Source: Clostridia bacterium
GTDB lineage: Bacteria > Bacillota > Clostridia > Oscillospirales > Acutalibacteraceae
NCBI GenBank assembly: GCA_900770165.1
Contig: CAAGJJ010000118.1
Location: 1-7,706 of the forward strand
Length of the DNA: 7,706 bases
Reading direction: 5' to 3'
The position numbers were made by a program, and so were the translations under genes. Below, one piece after another: positions 6,520 to 7,706 of this stretch. Every line of letters starts with the position of its first letter. The first letter of the stretch is position 1. The notes beneath the pieces were generated by a model. It was given only the letters and a program-made list of their open reading frames with translations. It did not search any database and had not been told where the DNA came from.

Positions 6520-6828
6520 TTATTCGTAATCATCCAGTGAATTGTCTTCAAATGGGTTTTCGGAAATTGTGTAATCTTTTACCCATAATGTACGACTAGT
6601 GATTTCACCATTTTCAGTTTCAACTTTCTTTGTAGCAAGGTTGGCTTTGTCCTTATCAACAATAATGTTTAAAGGACAATCATCCACTTTTGGTGCAAGT
6701 CCTTCTGGGAATTTTACCTGTACTGATACGTGTTCACCATCTTCTTTTCTTGTAAGCTGTGTAAGATAGGTGTAGAAACGTTTTCCTTCACTTGTAGTTC
6801 TTTTCTTTGCAAATACTGTTAATTCCAT
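6520..6828 (-). CDS. Candidate single-stranded DNA-binding protein
   Basis: This 102-aa protein is rich in beta strands (MELTVFAKKRTTSEGKRF, TYLTQLTRKEDGEHVSVQVKF, NIIVDKDKANL), which would fit a small OB-fold, and ends in a flexible acidic tail (NPFEDNSLDDYE) like the acidic tips of SSB proteins. 'FAKKRTT.EGK.FYTYLT.L' is a pattern I recall from early proteins of phi29-like gut phages. In protein-primed phages a small SSB (phi29 gp5) is made in large amounts from the early operon and coats the displaced strand, which fits its place upstream of the intra-operon terminator. The ATG at 6828 has AGGA about 6 nt upstream. No annotated SSB motif is strictly diagnostic, so the function is inference from fold-like pattern and context. 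Confidence 0.55.
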   Translation of the reverse strand: MELTVFAKKRTTSEGKRFYTYLTQLTRKEDGEHVSVQVKFPEGLAPKVDDCPLNIIVDKDKANLATKKVETENGEITSRTLWVKDYTISENPFEDNSLDDYE

Positions 6829-6901
6829 TTATTTTCCTTTCTGCCTCAGTTTAGGCTACGATTTTAATGGATTATCGAGAACCATATTAACGATTAGTTA
6901 T

Positions 6902-7069
6902 TTACATTATTTCTAATTTTTTTAATACTTCATTTTTTTCTAACTGTATTTCTCTTAATTTCCTATCATATAAAGGCTCGTCTGGAAAATATGATTTCAA
7001 AAGTTTAAAATCTTGTTCCTCTTCTAACAAACCCTTATATGCTAAACTAAATAACCTTTTTCCATTCAT
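6902..7069 (-). CDS. Short helical protein of unknown function (55 aa)
   Basis: This short gene is easily missed. The ATG at 7069 overlaps the TGA of the 79-aa gene (ATGA) and runs 55 codons to TAA at 6902. The product starts MNGKRLFSLAYKGLLEEEQ, contains 'SYFPDEPLYDRKL', and ends in a Lys/Glu/Leu helix (REIQLEKNEVLKKLEIM) likely to form a coiled coil. Its residue make-up and translational coupling support a real gene. I recognise no family. It is followed by a 73-nt gap (6829-6901) with no convincing promoter or terminator before the SSB-like gene. Confidence 0.6.
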   Translation of the reverse strand: MNGKRLFSLAYKGLLEEEQDFKLLKSYFPDEPLYDRKLREIQLEKNEVLKKLEIM

Positions 7070-7305
7070 AATACTTCATCTGCCCATAAATCCTCTAAAC
7101 CATATGTTTCAGCGAGCGTTCCAATATAATGATAATAGTATCTAATTTTTAACATATCATTTTCACTGATTAAATCTACCATATACAATTTAAAAGATGC
7201 TGACACTAAGTTAATCATGTCTAAAGTTGCTTTTTTGCCCCTATCACCACCAATAAATGTTTCTTTATATGCTTCTTTAAATCTTCTAAATAATACGTTA
7301 AACAT
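7066..7305 (-). CDS. Small early protein of unknown function (79 aa)
   Basis: I place the start at the ATG at 7305, with AAAGGAG (7314-7320) 8 nt upstream. An in-frame TTG at 7323 would put this RBS inside the gene. The product begins with an amphipathic basic helix (MFNVLFRRFKEAYKE), then 'GGDRGKKATLDMINLVSASFKLY', 'YYYHYIGTLAETYGL' and an acidic end (EDLWADEVL). It is probably all-helical and soluble; no known domain is recognised. It lies between the frameshifted first gene of the leftward operon and the 55-aa gene, with which it shares an ATGA overlap. A role in early host take-over is possible from position only. Confidence 0.7.
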   Translation of the reverse strand: MFNVLFRRFKEAYKETFIGGDRGKKATLDMINLVSASFKLYMVDLISENDMLKIRYYYHYIGTLAETYGLEDLWADEVL

Positions 7306-7329
7306 TTTAAACACTCCTTTCAACTATAA

Positions 7330-7345
7330 TATTTCACGTGAAACA
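7330..7345. promoter_or_regulatory. parS: parS-like palindrome, one mismatch (copy 4)
   Basis: TATTTCACGTGAAACA differs from the perfect 16-mer only at its second base. It abuts the TAA (7346-7348) that ends the frameshifted gene on the minus strand and precedes the RBS of the 79-aa gene, as copy 2 does between polymerase and ATPase. Confidence 0.7.
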
Positions 7346-7536
7346 TTATTAATCATAGTAACCACATTTTTCTAATGCTTCATAAATTATACTAGCACGT
7401 TTGCTAGAACGTTCTGAAAGAACAGATTGATTTCTATTTTTATAATACTCACTTTCATTATAAAAGCTGTTAGAAGTTCACATAAAACTTCTTTTGATGC
7501 TGTGATTTTTCCTAATCCTTCGATATCTACTGTCAT
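7346..7536 (-). pseudogene. Frameshifted small early gene (about 63 aa if repaired)
   Basis: A strong AGGAGG stands 6 nt before an ATG at 7536. That frame starts well (MTVDIEGLGKITASKEVLCEL) but then turns hydrophobic and stops at 7387 after 49 aa. The -1 frame, closed by TGA at 7478-7480, then gives a plausible hydrophilic tail (NESEYYKNRNQSVLSERSSK, then RASIIYEALEKCGYYD) ending in two TAA codons at 7346-7351. The span of 191 nt is one short of 64 codons, so a single missing base at about 7460-7480 explains it. The repaired product would be a small early phage protein of unknown function. I see no canonical slippery heptamer in the overlap, so mutation or a sequencing/assembly error is more likely than programmed frameshifting. 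A 49-aa CDS at 7387-7536 is the literal reading. Confidence 0.65.
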
Positions 7537-7549
7537 AACGTACCTCCTG

Positions 7550-7580
7550 TACATGTATTAATTTCTCTTTACATGTATTA
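7550..7580. repeat. Direct repeat TACATGTATTA x2, candidate operators
   Basis: TACATGTATTA occurs exactly at 7550-7560 and 7570-7580, start to start 20 bp, about two helical turns. Each contains the 8-bp palindrome TACATGTA. One copy overlaps the -10 element of the leftward promoter and the other lies between the predicted start point and the first RBS, a good arrangement for a repressor. Confidence 0.55.
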
Positions 7581-7608
7581 TACTATCACACCTGTACAAA
7601 CAATACAA
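7577..7608 (-). promoter_or_regulatory. Leftward early promoter
   Basis: Read on the minus strand: TTGTAT (7603-7608), 17-nt spacer, then TAGTAT (7580-7585) preceded by an extended -10 TGA (7586-7588). An overlapping register pairs TTGTTT (7598-7603) with TATAAT (7577-7582) at 15 nt. It lies about 40 nt upstream of the first leftward ATG and is the only convincing promoter for the leftward operon in the window. The exact register is uncertain. Confidence 0.6.
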
Positions 7609-7631
7609 GGCACTAATTGAAAACATTCTAT

Positions 7632-7645
7632 ACTATTACAATAGT
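7632..7645. repeat. Short inverted repeat upstream of the early promoter
   Basis: ACTATT (7632-7637) and AATAGT (7640-7645) are perfect complements separated by 2 nt, about 25 nt upstream of the -35 region. It could be a regulator site, but a 6-bp dyad in AT-rich DNA can occur by chance. Confidence 0.3.
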
Positions 7646-7657
7646 TGACATAACATG

Positions 7658-7679
7658 CCACACCACGCCGCACCACACC
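7658..7679. repeat. C/A-rich 22-bp mirror repeat with 5-bp period (GG tracts on minus strand)
   Basis: The 22 bases read the same forwards and backwards on one strand (centre between 7668 and 7669). They are built as CC-N3 units: CC separated by ACA, ACG, GCA, ACA. On the minus strand this gives five GG pairs each separated by exactly three bases, a two-tier G-quadruplex pattern. The block is GC-rich in otherwise AT-rich DNA and lies in the non-coding stretch between the early promoter and the last parS-like site. Confidence 0.7.
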
Positions 7680-7683
7680 CCAA

Positions 7684-7699
7684 CGTTTCACGTGAAACA
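7684..7699. promoter_or_regulatory. parS: parS-like palindrome, one mismatch (copy 5)
   Basis: CGTTTCACGTGAAACA differs from the perfect 16-mer only at the first base. On the minus strand it is preceded by TGA at 7700-7702, which would be a stop codon in the same relation to the palindrome as at the other intact copies. Confidence 0.7.
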
Positions 7700-7706
7700 T
7701 CACGAG

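Noticed and set aside
6838..6857. Hairpin GCCT...AGGC in the gap before the SSB-like gene
   Set aside because: Only a 4-bp stem and no T-run; too weak to call as terminator or riboregulator.
7387..7536. Programmed -1 frameshift in the first leftward gene
   Set aside because: No X-XXY-YYZ slippery heptamer or obvious stimulatory structure in the region where the two frames overlap; a missing base is simpler.
1..7706. Terminal inverted repeat marking the genome ends
   Set aside because: The left edge lies within a gene and the two edges show no reverse-complement match, so termini cannot be assigned.

Overview
The window looks like about 7.7 kb of a small, AT-rich, tailed DNA phage with a protein-primed genome (phi29-like / picovirus type) infecting a low-GC Gram-positive (Firmicutes) host. 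The basis is a protein-primed family B DNA polymerase, a phi29 gp16-type DNA packaging ATPase, a candidate terminal protein encoded directly upstream of the polymerase, an amidase-holin lysis pair, very short intergenic gaps, strong AGGAGG-type ribosome binding sites, and repeated copies of the Bacillus-type parS sequence TGTTTCACGTGAAACA. No integrase, tRNA, rRNA, insertion sequence or CRISPR array is visible.

Layout. Positions 1-2084 read rightward and are late genes: the 3' part of a tail-tip/knob-like protein (cut by the left edge), an Amidase_3 endolysin (ATGA overlap with the tail gene) and a one-span holin candidate. A strong hairpin terminator (2114-2141) closes this unit and also faces the convergent leftward unit. 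Positions 2161-7536 read leftward. In transcription order they are: a small gene broken by a 1-nt frameshift, a 79-aa and a 55-aa unknown protein (the latter short and easily missed), a 102-aa SSB-like protein, a 98-aa unknown protein, an intra-operon terminator, a 73-aa HTH regulator, the candidate terminal protein (ATGA-coupled), the DNA polymerase (32-nt overlap) and the packaging ATPase. A leftward promoter with repeated putative operators lies at about 7550-7608. The last ~170 bases are non-coding and hold a C/A-rich mirror repeat with G-quadruplex character on the opposite strand.

How it works together. The inferred scheme is early leftward transcription of the small DNA-binding genes, partial read-through past the 6161-6191 terminator into regulator, terminal protein, polymerase and motor, and late rightward expression of tail and lysis genes from a promoter outside the window.

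The most striking feature is the set of parS-like 16-mers: three perfect copies (2145, 3264, 6193), two with one mismatch (7330, 7684) and one decayed copy inside the HTH gene (6110). At every intact site a stop codon, or a potential one at the right edge, directly abuts the palindrome, so the phage carries a dispersed array of host chromosome-partition sites at 3' gene ends. This suggests recruitment of host ParB/Spo0J, for which phi29 has a precedent in Spo0J-dependent trapping in spores; an operator role for a phage protein is the main alternative.
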